Origin: Ignavibacteria bacterium UBA2333
GTDB lineage: Bacteria; Bacteroidota; Ignavibacteria; Kapaibacteriales; Kapaibacteriaceae
Length of the DNA: 17,630 bases
Direction of reading: 5' to 3'
Assembly: GCA_002344895.1 (NCBI GenBank)
Contig: DDUR01000036.1
Location: 1 to 17,630 of the forward strand
Of this stretch, positions 1-7,099 are shown in pieces. Made by a program: the position numbers and the translations under genes. A model generated the notes under the pieces. It did no database searches. It was not told where the DNA came from and saw only the letters and a list, made by a program, of their open reading frames with translations. The stretch's first letter is position 1, and every line of letters starts with the position of its first letter.

Positions 1-168
1 GACGCCTTTCTCTCCATGTTTGGGGGTCCAGCGCGCAGGGCACTCGAGAACGCCGGCATCACCACCGTGTCGCGTCTTGCCGACGTTGATGAAGATTATT
101 TACTTTCTCTTCACGGCTTTGGAAAAGCTTCGTTGCCTGTCGTGAGGCAGATCACGGGTAAGGGGTAA
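1..168 (+). CDS. Small helix-hairpin-helix (HhH) protein, 3' part, copy 1
   Basis: The open frame enters from the left edge and ends at TAA 166-168, giving the last 55 residues of a protein. They form an RNA-polymerase-alpha-CTD-like or HhH unit: GPARRALENAGI, then an acidic linker, then LHGFGKASLPVVRQ, with the glycine-rich hairpin typical of non-specific DNA-binding HhH modules. A second copy lies at 7229-7396. The copies differ at 8 of 168 bases, 5 of them synonymous, with two amino-acid changes (Asp/Glu and Thr/Val), so the protein seems to have been under selection. The start lies outside the window. The role is unknown; nucleic-acid binding is inferred from the fold only. Confidence 0.6.
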   Translation, partial: DAFLSMFGGPARRALENAGITTVSRLADVDEDYLLSLHGFGKASLPVVRQITGKG

Positions 169-197
169 AAGGGGCGAGGAGGGTTGCTAACGCTCAC
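1..197 (+). repeat. Direct repeat, copy 1 (HhH gene and downstream 29 bp)
   Basis: Bases 1-83 are identical to 7229-7311. Differences then occur at 84, 129, 132, 135, 141 and 153-155. After the stop codon a further 29 bp align without gaps at about 21 of 29 positions. The two copies are in the same orientation, 7228 bp apart, and bracket the HEPN/CARF/VWA/DarT genes. Copy 1 may extend left of the window. Confidence 0.9.
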
Positions 198-279
198 GGT
201 TTGTTCGCTATACACACGCGGTGTTCGCTATGCACACGGGGTATTCGCTATACACATGCGGCATTCGCTTTGCTCACAG
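184..279. repeat. 20-bp-period tandem repeat array
   Basis: Three clear units of about 20 bp start at 204, 224 and 244 (first unit ttcgctatacacacgcggtg). A partial unit follows at 264-279 and a degenerate one precedes at 184-203. The array sits just downstream of HhH copy 1. An open frame through it (184-393) only encodes the repeat and is not considered a gene. The remainder to 446 shows nothing recognisable. Confidence 0.8.
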
Positions 280-446
280 AATCCGACTCCGTTGCTGTCG
301 ACTGATACGTGGCATTCCTACGGTGTACAAGGAGGTGCACGTCCCGACATCGTGAGGCGCGGATTCCCACTTTCGACCCCACATCAATCATAATCGCTGT
401 AATGTCAGAAGCGGAAGCACTTCGGAACGGCTGTGTATAACCGTGA

Positions 447-1142
447 TTAGCGGAGCGGTTGCGCTTTTGTTGGCAGAGAGATGCTCAACAGTGAACTAGG
501 AGATTGTGGTGCATCCTTGGTCGAAGCAGGAGCCTTTGACCTTGCACGACCTTTAGGTTGTTTCCCTGTGTCAGTTTCATATCGAGCTTTCCAGGATTTA
601 TAGGCAGGCGACTTACAATCCGAAACACTAATGTCACCTAAGCGAATCTCATAGCCGATGATGTAATCGTCGCCACTCACGATTGGTGTTGCAACGATCT
701 GATCGAGATGGCCATTCGCGACGTCGATCTGTGGTAATCGATAGGGATTGTACCAGTTGACGATGTGGCACTTGTCTCGAAGGTGTACTACCGGAGTACA
801 GGCATCAACGAGAGTAATTGCGAAGTAGTTCTTATCCGCATTACCTGCCCGTACAGTTTCGATTTTGTCCACCTTTATCGACCTCTTGCCAAGATCAAGT
901 ACATCTGGTATGTCGAGTACAAATGGACTGCCGGAGTATACGCGTACCGTGTCATCATCGCGACGAAGAGTGTATCGTGGAAGCCCAGCTGCCGATACGT
1001 TCCTTGCGACAAACGCTCCCTCATCGTTTAACTCGGTAATCATCTCTCCGCGGATGTATGCTGAGGGACCTTTGACGCACGTGGAACATGCGGTAAGCAG
1101 TACAACAGCATGAATCACGACGATTACTTGCTTGACGTCCAT
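447..1142 (-). CDS. Hypothetical lipoprotein in an operon with a HEPN membrane protein
   Basis: The 231-residue product begins with a short n-region, a hydrophobic stretch and a lipobox LLTAC. Cys19 would be the lipidated residue, so the mature protein is predicted to be membrane-anchored outside the cytoplasm. The body (about 30-180) is rich in beta-type segments and has several cysteines. The last 45 residues are Ser/Pro/Lys/Arg rich and probably disordered. I do not recognise the family. The start ATG lies inside the end of the upstream HEPN gene (19-bp overlap), so the two are probably translated together. Since the HEPN protein has a transmembrane segment and a likely extracytoplasmic C-terminal domain, the lipoprotein could contact it at the membrane; that is inference. 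Confidence 0.7.
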   Translation of the reverse strand: MDVKQVIVVIHAVVLLTACSTCVKGPSAYIRGEMITELNDEGAFVARNVSAAGLPRYTLRRDDDTVRVYSGSPFVLDIPDVLDLGKRSIKVDKIETVRAGNADKNYFAITLVDACTPVVHLRDKCHIVNWYNPYRLPQIDVANGHLDQIVATPIVSGDDYIIGYEIRLGDISVSDCKSPAYKSWKARYETDTGKQPKGRARSKAPASTKDAPQSPSSLLSISLPTKAQPLR

Positions 1143-2401
1143 TTCTCGACCCTATAGATTTGTGAAGGTATGCCTGCCTCATCAAAACTTCTATCGTTGA
1201 GCGTGTCGAATCGATTTGACACTAAGGGCAGGATAAAAACTGGTGGATGCAGTCTTTTTTGTTGCTGAAATCGCTTCAGCACGGTTCCAAGGTCAAGTGG
1301 AGTGTAGTTCCAATCACGTCGTTCGTAGTCATTCGCGAACTTTTGATTATATGCTCCCGATGATCCTAACGTAATGAATTGAACGAATGATCTATTGGAT
1401 TTGAGCTGGTCGAGTTCTCTCAGAAGAGTCGTCATAAAATCGATAGTTTTCTTAACACTGTCAATTTCCACGAAATCACTAAGCAGAGATTTGAGATCTT
1501 CGGATGTGAGTGAGTCTGAACGCGATCGTACTACTTCAAGTGTGCTGTCAAGGCCGTCTTTGGTAATAAGGCGGATACGTACTGAGCCAGAATCGAGTGT
1601 TCGATGTAGGTAGTTGGTCAGTGTGTCAAGTGCGGCGTCGTTTGGTCGTTGATGTCCAAGGATAAACACCTCTGACACATAGTCAGTTGAAATCCACCGT
1701 GGCAGAATAATAACCAGTGCAATTACGGCTGCAGCGGCAACAGTGAAAACTGGCCAAAGACCCTTCCGCCGTCCCGTAACACGACTTGTTTTGTCTATCG
1801 CGACATCAATCTCGTTACTAACAAAATCAACGGCTGAACGAGTCTCCGTTGTAAAGACATCAGGATTGTTGTGGACAGCGACTCGTAGCTGGTCGGTAAC
1901 AAGGTCATGCAGCTTCGTGAGTGCACCTAAGGTCTTTCTCTTGCTGAACGTGGCACCAGCAGCCTTGTGAGCGTAATTGTTCCGGACGTTACGAACGCCT
2001 TCTACAGCCGTCTGTAACGCTTTAACACCACGGTCTTTGTGACTTGTAATATTCGTCACGCCGAAGAGAGCCAGGAACCTGTGTTTCCATTCAAGATCGT
2101 TCTCGGTATCATCTACATGACGTGGTAGATAATAACAACAATCAAAAAGGCGGAGTAGGTCCGGAAGGTCAAGGTCGCGTATCGATGTGATGTTTCGAGT
2201 TGGCGTTAACGGCTGCTGACCCCGTTGTGAAAGGAGACGGCGTACTACAGTGATATGGTCTGGCCCGATTGCATACGTTAGTGCGTCCGTCAACCACAGC
2301 GAAATTGGATTGGCAAGTTTCTCTACTGATCGGCCAATAGTCTCAATATTCTGAACATCGTGTGTTTCCATGCCTCTCCCTGCGTCTCCCACTCCATACA
2401 T
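1124..2401 (-). CDS. Membrane-anchored HEPN-domain protein (Swt1-like HEPN, TM helix, unknown C-terminal domain)
   Basis: The 425-residue protein has three parts. Residues about 15-180 are helical and contain RNNYAH (140-145), which matches the HEPN ribonuclease signature R-N-x3-H (an Rx4-6H motif), in a setting resembling Swt1-like HEPN domains. Residues 214-237 form one strongly hydrophobic transmembrane segment preceded by RRKG, suggesting the N-terminus is cytoplasmic. Residues 240-425 alternate beta strands and helices and may be a degenerate VWA-like domain; I see no MIDAS motif. HEPN domains with this motif are commonly RNA-cleaving effectors in toxin-antitoxin, CRISPR and abortive systems, so an RNase effector is the likely role (inferred). 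Met11 (start at 2371), with a GGGAG sequence upstream, is an alternative start. The gene is divergent from a CARF-domain gene and overlaps the downstream lipoprotein gene by 19 bp. Confidence 0.75.
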   Translation of the reverse strand: MYGVGDAGRGMETHDVQNIETIGRSVEKLANPISLWLTDALTYAIGPDHITVVRRLLSQRGQQPLTPTRNITSIRDLDLPDLLRLFDCCYYLPRHVDDTENDLEWKHRFLALFGVTNITSHKDRGVKALQTAVEGVRNVRNNYAHKAAGATFSKRKTLGALTKLHDLVTDQLRVAVHNNPDVFTTETRSAVDFVSNEIDVAIDKTSRVTGRRKGLWPVFTVAAAAVIALVIILPRWISTDYVSEVFILGHQRPNDAALDTLTNYLHRTLDSGSVRIRLITKDGLDSTLEVVRSRSDSLTSEDLKSLLSDFVEIDSVKKTIDFMTTLLRELDQLKSNRSFVQFITLGSSGAYNQKFANDYERRDWNYTPLDLGTVLKRFQQQKRLHPPVFILPLVSNRFDTLNDRSFDEAGIPSQIYRVEKWTSSK

Positions 2402-2446
2402 TCCTGCCCATACGGCTACGCTTCTGTCACTCTACGTAACGGAGAA

Positions 2447-2482
2447 CACGAAGGAAATGCTTCGACGTTCAGTAGCTTCGTG
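2447..2482. promoter_or_regulatory. Candidate operator in the HEPN/CARF divergent intergenic region
   Basis: An inverted repeat with 7-bp arms, CACGAAG (2447-2453) and CTTCGTG (2476-2482), plus an extra CTTCG at 2460-2464, lies in the roughly 105-bp gap between the divergent starts. The neighbouring CARF protein has a winged-helix-like C-terminus and could bind here. No promoter was assigned and the call rests on symmetry alone. Confidence 0.25.
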
Positions 2483-2506
2483 GCAAACATAACAGAGTTC
2501 GTCAAG

Positions 2507-3559
2507 ATGCCGAAACGATCCTCACAGTCTCCAGCCCCTCAACAGTCTGATCTTCACCTCGTTTCCTTTCTTGGAACCACGGATGTACAACTTGCTGCAT
2601 CAGGGTCTGGGCCGATCGTTACAGCTGTGCGTCGGTTAAAACCAGCATTCATTACGCTCGTCGTTACGGAGTCATCAGGGAAACCTCGGGACGGCGATGT
2701 TGACTTTATGGCTGCGAGCTCCACCGTCAAACGACTTCTTGAGGGTCTGCAATACGATACATCCAATGAGGGCAGGATTCAGCCGGCACCTGTTGTGTAT
2801 CGTCGGCCAATGACACTGGATGATCCAACGGATCACAATGAGATCTACCCAAAACTTCGACTAATATGCTCGGACATCGTAGCGGAGTATACACACGTTG
2901 CCGCCGCTATCTCATCTGGTACACCAGCTATGCAGGTATGCTGGATATTACTCGCCGAGTCGGGTGAAGTGCCACTTACACTCTACAGAACGATTGACCC
3001 AAACAAGAGTCGGGTAACCCTGAAACCTGTTAAGCTTGATACACATCTTCCTAGGATACTCGGACTCGAGAAAGAGAATACACGTCTTGCACAACGTACA
3101 AAGTCGCTTGAAAAGGTTGCGTATAAGCCTGTGCGTGTTGATGTACAAAATGGTAGAGTCCTTGTCGGGGATGTGGATCTGAACTTCTCACGACGTCAGT
3201 TTACGTACTACAGATTCTTCCTTGATTCCGTTGTAGAACAGCACGAACACGCAGGTCTACGAATTGAACGAGATGTGATTCCCGATTCGTTTATCGATGC
3301 GCTTATACGGTATGACAAGGAAACGTGGCCTCGCGAGCCCGATCCTGATATTCTGCGACTACAACAGGATATGTTCCTTGACGTTGGAGTGGTGCGTTCA
3401 AATCTTTCAAAGTTGAATAAGAAGATTGAAGAGGCCTTACATAACACAGCAGGCCTGTATAAGGTAGACTATGTAGGTCGGGCAAAACTCCGCACGTATA
3501 CGGTACATGTTCCAGCAGACAAGATTCGATATACGGACCGCCGAACAGCGAAGGATTGA
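2507..3559 (+). CDS. CARF-domain protein with C-terminal winged-helix (CARF-wHTH) regulator
   Basis: From the ATG at 2507 the product has 350 residues; the frame is open back to 2360, but that extension overlaps the divergent gene and looks non-coding. Residues 16-165 resemble a CARF/Rossmann sensor: the first strand runs into LGTTDVQL (22-29), and SSGTPAMQ (136-143) matches the nucleotide-binding SGTP loop seen in Csm6/Csx1-type CARF domains. A short coiled-coil-like segment (about 185-205) leads to a C-terminal domain (about 208-345) that reads like a winged helix-turn-helix, with DLNFSRRQFTYYRFF and a basic VRSNLSKLNKKIEEAL helix. CARF domains bind cyclic oligoadenylates or, in RtcR, RNA-end signals. 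The likely role is ligand-controlled transcription of this locus, chiefly the divergent HEPN operon. No cas gene or cyclase is visible in the window. Confidence 0.7.
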   Translation: MPKRSSQSPAPQQSDLHLVSFLGTTDVQLAASGSGPIVTAVRRLKPAFITLVVTESSGKPRDGDVDFMAASSTVKRLLEGLQYDTSNEGRIQPAPVVYRRPMTLDDPTDHNEIYPKLRLICSDIVAEYTHVAAAISSGTPAMQVCWILLAESGEVPLTLYRTIDPNKSRVTLKPVKLDTHLPRILGLEKENTRLAQRTKSLEKVAYKPVRVDVQNGRVLVGDVDLNFSRRQFTYYRFFLDSVVEQHEHAGLRIERDVIPDSFIDALIRYDKETWPREPDPDILRLQQDMFLDVGVVRSNLSKLNKKIEEALHNTAGLYKVDYVGRAKLRTYTVHVPADKIRYTDRRTAKD

Positions 3560-3617
3560 TTTCCGAATTATTTCCGACTCGAAAGGCGACTGTGAGAGAT
3601 CAAGATTTGAACAACAA

Positions 3618-3634
3618 CCAGCAGGAGTTGCTGG
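3618..3634 (+). promoter_or_regulatory. Hairpin with a Shine-Dalgarno-like loop upstream of the VWA gene
   Basis: CCAGCA (3618-3623) and TGCTGG (3629-3634) are perfect complements separated by GGAGT, so a GGAG ribosome-binding sequence would sit in the loop of a 6-bp stem just before ATG 3638. This could modulate translation if 3638 is used as the start; if 3665 is used the element lies further upstream. Confidence 0.35.
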
Positions 3635-3664
3635 TACATGTTCACATCACTACGAGGTTCTCTC

Positions 3665-5482
3665 ATGACACGGTTTGCGTCCCTTCTAACGACACTCTTC
3701 GTCGCTGCAGTTATCGTTGGTACCATTTGCCCAACGACAACACGTGCTCAGTTTCCCGTGACACTCACAGTATCTGCACGATCGGGTGATGTGTTCACCA
3801 CGCCGATCACACGAACAGATGCGCGATATCGCATCACTGTGCGTGGTACGTATTCACAATGGCCTCAGTTTGTGAACTGTGGTGGTGTAGATGCAGTGTG
3901 GGTCTACGACGTACCACAGGAAGAGATTGATGCCTTCCGTTGGCCGGCCAGGACGATGTTCGGACGACCCTTTGTGGAGATTCCACATTGGGTAGGGGAC
4001 TCAACAGTGTATGCCTTCCCGCCGCAGATGAGTGGTATGAATCCACTCTTTGCGATCAGCTTTCGAAAAAATCTTGGTTTTCGTGTTAATGGTGAGCCCC
4101 TTCCGCCCCTTACCATGGATACAATACTCCACCGGTATCAGCAGGAACGAGCCGGAACAGGAGAAGCATTTCGATTTCAGATTCTTGACTCGACGTACAA
4201 TGTTGCCTTGGGACGTGTGATTCCGCGGTATGAAGATAACTGCGGTGAGCTCATCGTAACCGTTGAGGAGATCCTGGAGCGAGATGTAAACATCTGTAGT
4301 GTGGAGTTGGTTGAGGTTGAGGGGCAACAGGTGGGCGTCCGTGTTGATGCAGCCGTGTTTGAACGTGATGATGAAGTAGTTGATGGACGGAGAAACGTGC
4401 TTGGATCGAAGGATCAACTTGGTATTGTCGTTGATGGGCGGTTCTTGTGTCCGGATTCTCTTGTGTGTGACAGTGTGCGAACACGACCACTTTCCGTGGG
4501 ACTCGTTGTTGACGTTTCTGGGAGTATGATGGGCGGCACAGCGTATGAAGGACAGTCGATAACACGACTTGAAGCCGTAAAACGGACACTGCACAAGTTT
4601 ATGGCTCGGTTACGGCCTGGCGACAGTCTATTCCTCCTAACGTTCTCCTCGTTCACCGTTCTATCCCAGGATTGGACAACCGATACTACTCAGCTGGGTC
4701 AAGTACTCGATGACCTGAGAGCGGGGGGATCAACGGCACTCTATGCCGCCATGATACAAGGACTACAAAAGATGTCGAATCATCAACGTGAAGGCCGTGT
4801 TCTCATCGTACTCACGGACGGATTAAACAATCAACATCCCTTAAGCGAGGCACCGGTGGAAGCGGCAATTCGAGCGGCTAACGTACCGCTCCACATAGTC
4901 ACACTCGGAACGGCGACAATTCCACCTGATTCACAGAATATTAATATTTTACAGCGATTCATTGAAGCCGCACCGCGTGGTCGTTTGTTTGACGTACGTA
5001 CGGGAGACGAACTCCAGCTTGCCTATACGGAAATGGCCAACACCATGGAAACCGAGTCATGTTGTCGCCTGTACTTTCCGTTACCACCGTGTGATTCTGA
5101 GGACAACAGTCGACGACTACGGTTGGTCTATGTTGATGGCGACAAGGTTCTAACAAAAGACGTAGACCTACCTTGTGAGCGCACTACGACGTCGGTTGAT
5201 GTCCCTGAAGAACGAGCTGAGCGTACAAACATCCTTACGGCAAGACCCACACCGTCCGACGATAAAGCAACTATTCATTATCCGGTTGTTGTACCGAGTA
5301 CCGTTACCGCTACCATCGTGACGGCGGAGGGCAAGATACAGTCACACGTCAACATTGGTCTACAGAATGAGGGATACCATGAGTATACCGTTTCAACCAC
5401 GAGCTGGAGTCCAGGGCTCTACTTCTGTCGAATCTGGAACGGTCAATCCACGGTGACCTATACCATTATCGTAGCACACTAA
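3665..5482 (+). CDS. Secreted von Willebrand factor A protein with type IX secretion C-terminal sorting domain
   Basis: The ATG at 3665 was preferred because GAGG lies 7 nt upstream and it yields a compact signal peptide (hydrophobic FASLLTTLFVAAVIVG, then TTTRAQ, with likely cleavage before Phe). The in-frame ATG at 3638 adds nine residues and is also possible. From 3665 the protein has 605 residues. Residues about 30-270 are a beta-rich region of unknown type. A VWA domain follows with a complete metal-dependent adhesion site: DVSGSM (283-288), Thr357 in GGSTAL, and Asp385 in LTDG. The last about 85 residues end in PGLYFCRIWNGQSTVTYTII, resembling a Por/type IX sorting domain that is removed on surface export. 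The likely role is a surface-attached or secreted metal-dependent adhesion protein. A defence role is not evident despite its neighbours. Confidence 0.85.
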   Translation: MTRFASLLTTLFVAAVIVGTICPTTTRAQFPVTLTVSARSGDVFTTPITRTDARYRITVRGTYSQWPQFVNCGGVDAVWVYDVPQEEIDAFRWPARTMFGRPFVEIPHWVGDSTVYAFPPQMSGMNPLFAISFRKNLGFRVNGEPLPPLTMDTILHRYQQERAGTGEAFRFQILDSTYNVALGRVIPRYEDNCGELIVTVEEILERDVNICSVELVEVEGQQVGVRVDAAVFERDDEVVDGRRNVLGSKDQLGIVVDGRFLCPDSLVCDSVRTRPLSVGLVVDVSGSMMGGTAYEGQSITRLEAVKRTLHKFMARLRPGDSLFLLTFSSFTVLSQDWTTDTTQLGQVLDDLRAGGSTALYAAMIQGLQKMSNHQREGRVLIVLTDGLNNQHPLSEAPVEAAIRAANVPLHIVTLGTATIPPDSQNINILQRFIEAAPRGRLFDVRTGDELQLAYTEMANTMETESCCRLYFPLPPCDSEDNSRRLRLVYVDGDKVLTKDVDLPCERTTTSVDVPEERAERTNILTARPTPSDDKATIHYPVVVPSTVTATIVTAEGKIQSHVNIGLQNEGYHEYTVSTTSWSPGLYFCRIWNGQSTVTYTIIVAH

Positions 5483-5501
5483 GTCTCGTCTGTCCCCACT
5501 A

Positions 5502-5557
5502 GTAGGGCTTTGTCCTGTCCGTTGTATGCTCATACAACGGCCTAGTCAGGGCCCTAC
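5502..5557. repeat. 27-bp imperfect inverted repeat (large stem-loop)
   Basis: Arms 5502-5528 and 5531-5557 are the same length and pair perfectly over the inner 10 bp (CCGTTGTATG with CATACAACGG) and the outer 7 bp (GTAGGGC with GCCCTAC), with mismatches between. It starts 19 bp after the VWA stop codon. It could act as a transcription terminator or mRNA 3'-end structure, but no U-tract follows. An open frame starting inside it at 5526 is not a credible start for the downstream gene. Confidence 0.7.
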
Positions 5558-5741
5558 ATCTGGTTATATGGCCACGTTTAGAAGCCGAATGTTGGCCATC
5601 TGTGCTCAAAAGTATTTCCATCAAATTTCCACCGTCTTGCCGCACTATATCCGACTGCAAGGCCCCTTGATTCTGCGTGAAGTTGCCGTTGTGACAGAAC
5701 AACAACACAACAACAACTCACAAACACAAGGGAAAAACATC

Positions 5742-6275
5742 ATGACAACGACGGACTTCAGCTACCTCAAACAACATGGTATTCAATACCTCTATCACTT
5801 CACCAGCAAGCGCAACCTAAAATCAATCAACGCCATGGGCGGTCTGTGGAGCAAACAACAACTTGATAACAGGGGAGTGTTGTATATCGCCGGTGGTGAC
5901 GCCTGTTCACGTGGCCTTGATGCGCGGAAAGGACTTCTGGACTTCATCCATCTTTCGTTATGTCCGGAGCATCCGATGAAGTATGCCATTCAAACGGCTG
6001 GTCGCGTAGAAGATCCAGTAACGATCAAGATCAGCATTCACGAGCTTGAGCGGCAATCGTTATACGTCCTGTACGCCAACGACAACGCAGCCTCAAACCG
6101 CGCCGTCATTGATGGCAATGCGCCCTTTATCCTTCCACCGGACCACCTACAATTATTGGCAAACGATGAACAACGTCAGCGTGTTGCCATTGTTGAACGC
6201 AAATACAAATTCCAGGCAGAGGTACTCGTGCGGACCCATCTTTCCGTAAACATCACAGCGGAGAACATCCTATGA
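5742..6275 (+). CDS. darT: DarT-like DNA ADP-ribosyltransferase toxin (DUF4433-type)
   Basis: The preferred ATG at 5742 follows AAGGG at a suitable distance and gives a 177-residue protein; the frame is open further upstream but reaches into a stem-loop and CAA-rich DNA. The N-terminus reads YLYHFTSKRNLKSI...GGLW, matching the DarT NAD-binding pattern in which a His (H19), an Asn (N25) and a following Gly occur. LLDFIHLSLCPEHPM (65-79) corresponds to the DarT segment ending in Pro-Met, and FQAEVLV (158-164) supplies the expected catalytic glutamate E160. DarT enzymes use NAD+ to attach ADP-ribose to bases in single-stranded DNA, which blocks replication. The stop overlaps the start of the next gene as ATGA, a typical toxin-antitoxin arrangement. 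The target base cannot be read from sequence. Confidence 0.75.
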   Translation: MTTTDFSYLKQHGIQYLYHFTSKRNLKSINAMGGLWSKQQLDNRGVLYIAGGDACSRGLDARKGLLDFIHLSLCPEHPMKYAIQTAGRVEDPVTIKISIHELERQSLYVLYANDNAASNRAVIDGNAPFILPPDHLQLLANDEQRQRVAIVERKYKFQAEVLVRTHLSVNITAENIL

Positions 6276-7000
6276 GCACACGACCATGTTTTATCGTGTA
6301 CCCGGGTGAGCCGTTACCGCAACAAATTGACATCGACTTCTTGTGGATTCGCGGTCAAGCCCACAGTCGGCGTGTCCCTTGTGCCGACGAACTCGCCCAG
6401 GCAATACGGTCGAGATTCCCGGAGGGACGTCATTTGGAAGTCTCAACCTATTCCCGGACAGACCTCGGACTACGTCTCAGCGCAATGAACGTCAGGTTCA
6501 GAAGTGGATGTTATGCCGACCGCACCGTTGAATCTGTCTATCAATCCTCAAAAGTCTTTGCCAACGGCGGACCGTACCTGGACATCATCGACGACGGCTA
6601 CGTGGGCAACCCCAAACGCGACCCACGTCTACAAAACAGTGGTGACCTAGAGGGATTCCACATCAATGGCACAACGATAGCACTCAGTGATGCCGAGCGT
6701 CTGTACGATGCTATCTACATCACGGCACTACGTCAGAACCCAAAGCTCTTTACCACCTGCATGTCCTACAACATCTTCACGGACATCGCCTACAACCCCA
6801 AAACAATGCATTCCACCCAGGCCGCTGCAATCGCCACAGCCCTCGCGATGGACGTTTCTGGATGTGTACCACCCAACACAAGCATCCTTGACCTCAATGC
6901 CATTCTGCAGTCGTTTGTAAATGCAAGGGGCGAAAAGGAACTAATGAAAACGAAACCTAACGCAACAACACAGCAAGCGGAACAACAGGTTATGTTTTAG
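6272..7000 (+). CDS. NADAR-family antitoxin partner of DarT
   Basis: The 242-residue product resembles the DarT1-associated NADAR family. Recognisable blocks are LGLRLSAMNV (about 66-75), VESVYQSSKVFANGGPYLDI (86-105, aligning with the EHYFQAQKF core of YbiA-like NADAR proteins), KRDPRLQNSGDLEGF (114-128), LYDAIYITALRQNPKL (143-158) and FTDIAYNPK (168-176). The last about 30 residues are Gln/Thr rich and probably disordered. NADAR proteins hydrolyse N-glycosidic ADP-ribose, and those paired with DarT reverse its guanine modification, so this gene should neutralise the toxin. The start overlaps the toxin stop by 4 nt, implying coupled translation. The family call comes from remembered pattern similarity, not a search. 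Confidence 0.75.
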   Translation: MSTRPCFIVYPGEPLPQQIDIDFLWIRGQAHSRRVPCADELAQAIRSRFPEGRHLEVSTYSRTDLGLRLSAMNVRFRSGCYADRTVESVYQSSKVFANGGPYLDIIDDGYVGNPKRDPRLQNSGDLEGFHINGTTIALSDAERLYDAIYITALRQNPKLFTTCMSYNIFTDIAYNPKTMHSTQAAAIATALAMDVSGCVPPNTSILDLNAILQSFVNARGEKELMKTKPNATTQQAEQQVMF

Positions 7001-7009
7001 TGTGATAAC

Positions 7010-7089
7010 GCTGACCTACACTGGGTGACGCCGGCCTACGCTTGCTGACGCTGGGAGGCACGCGGTGACGCTGGCTGACATTGCTTTAC
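7010..7089. repeat. Degenerate 20-bp-period tandem array
   Basis: Four consecutive 20-bp blocks (7010-7029, 7030-7049, 7050-7069, 7070-7089) begin gctg or gccg; the first three end in tgac and the last is more degenerate. The period and motifs such as cacgcggtg recall the array at 184-279, so the two may share an origin. The array sits between the NADAR stop codon and HhH copy 2. Confidence 0.55.
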
Positions 7090-7099
7090 GATAATTATT

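Noticed and set aside
329..337. Perfect Shine-Dalgarno-like AAGGAGGTG
   Set aside because: No start codon lies at a usable distance; the nearest GTG is about 16 bases away and its frame is short.
184..393. 69-codon open frame downstream of HhH copy 1
   Set aside because: It only translates the 20-bp tandem repeat and shows no protein-like composition or ribosome-binding site.
4001..4594. 197-codon open frame on the minus strand
   Set aside because: It lies wholly antisense to the VWA gene, whose domain motifs are intact, so it is a shadow.
5526..5741. N-terminal extension of the DarT-like frame
   Set aside because: It begins inside a large palindrome, crosses CAA-rich DNA, and the DarT family begins near the motif reached from ATG 5742.
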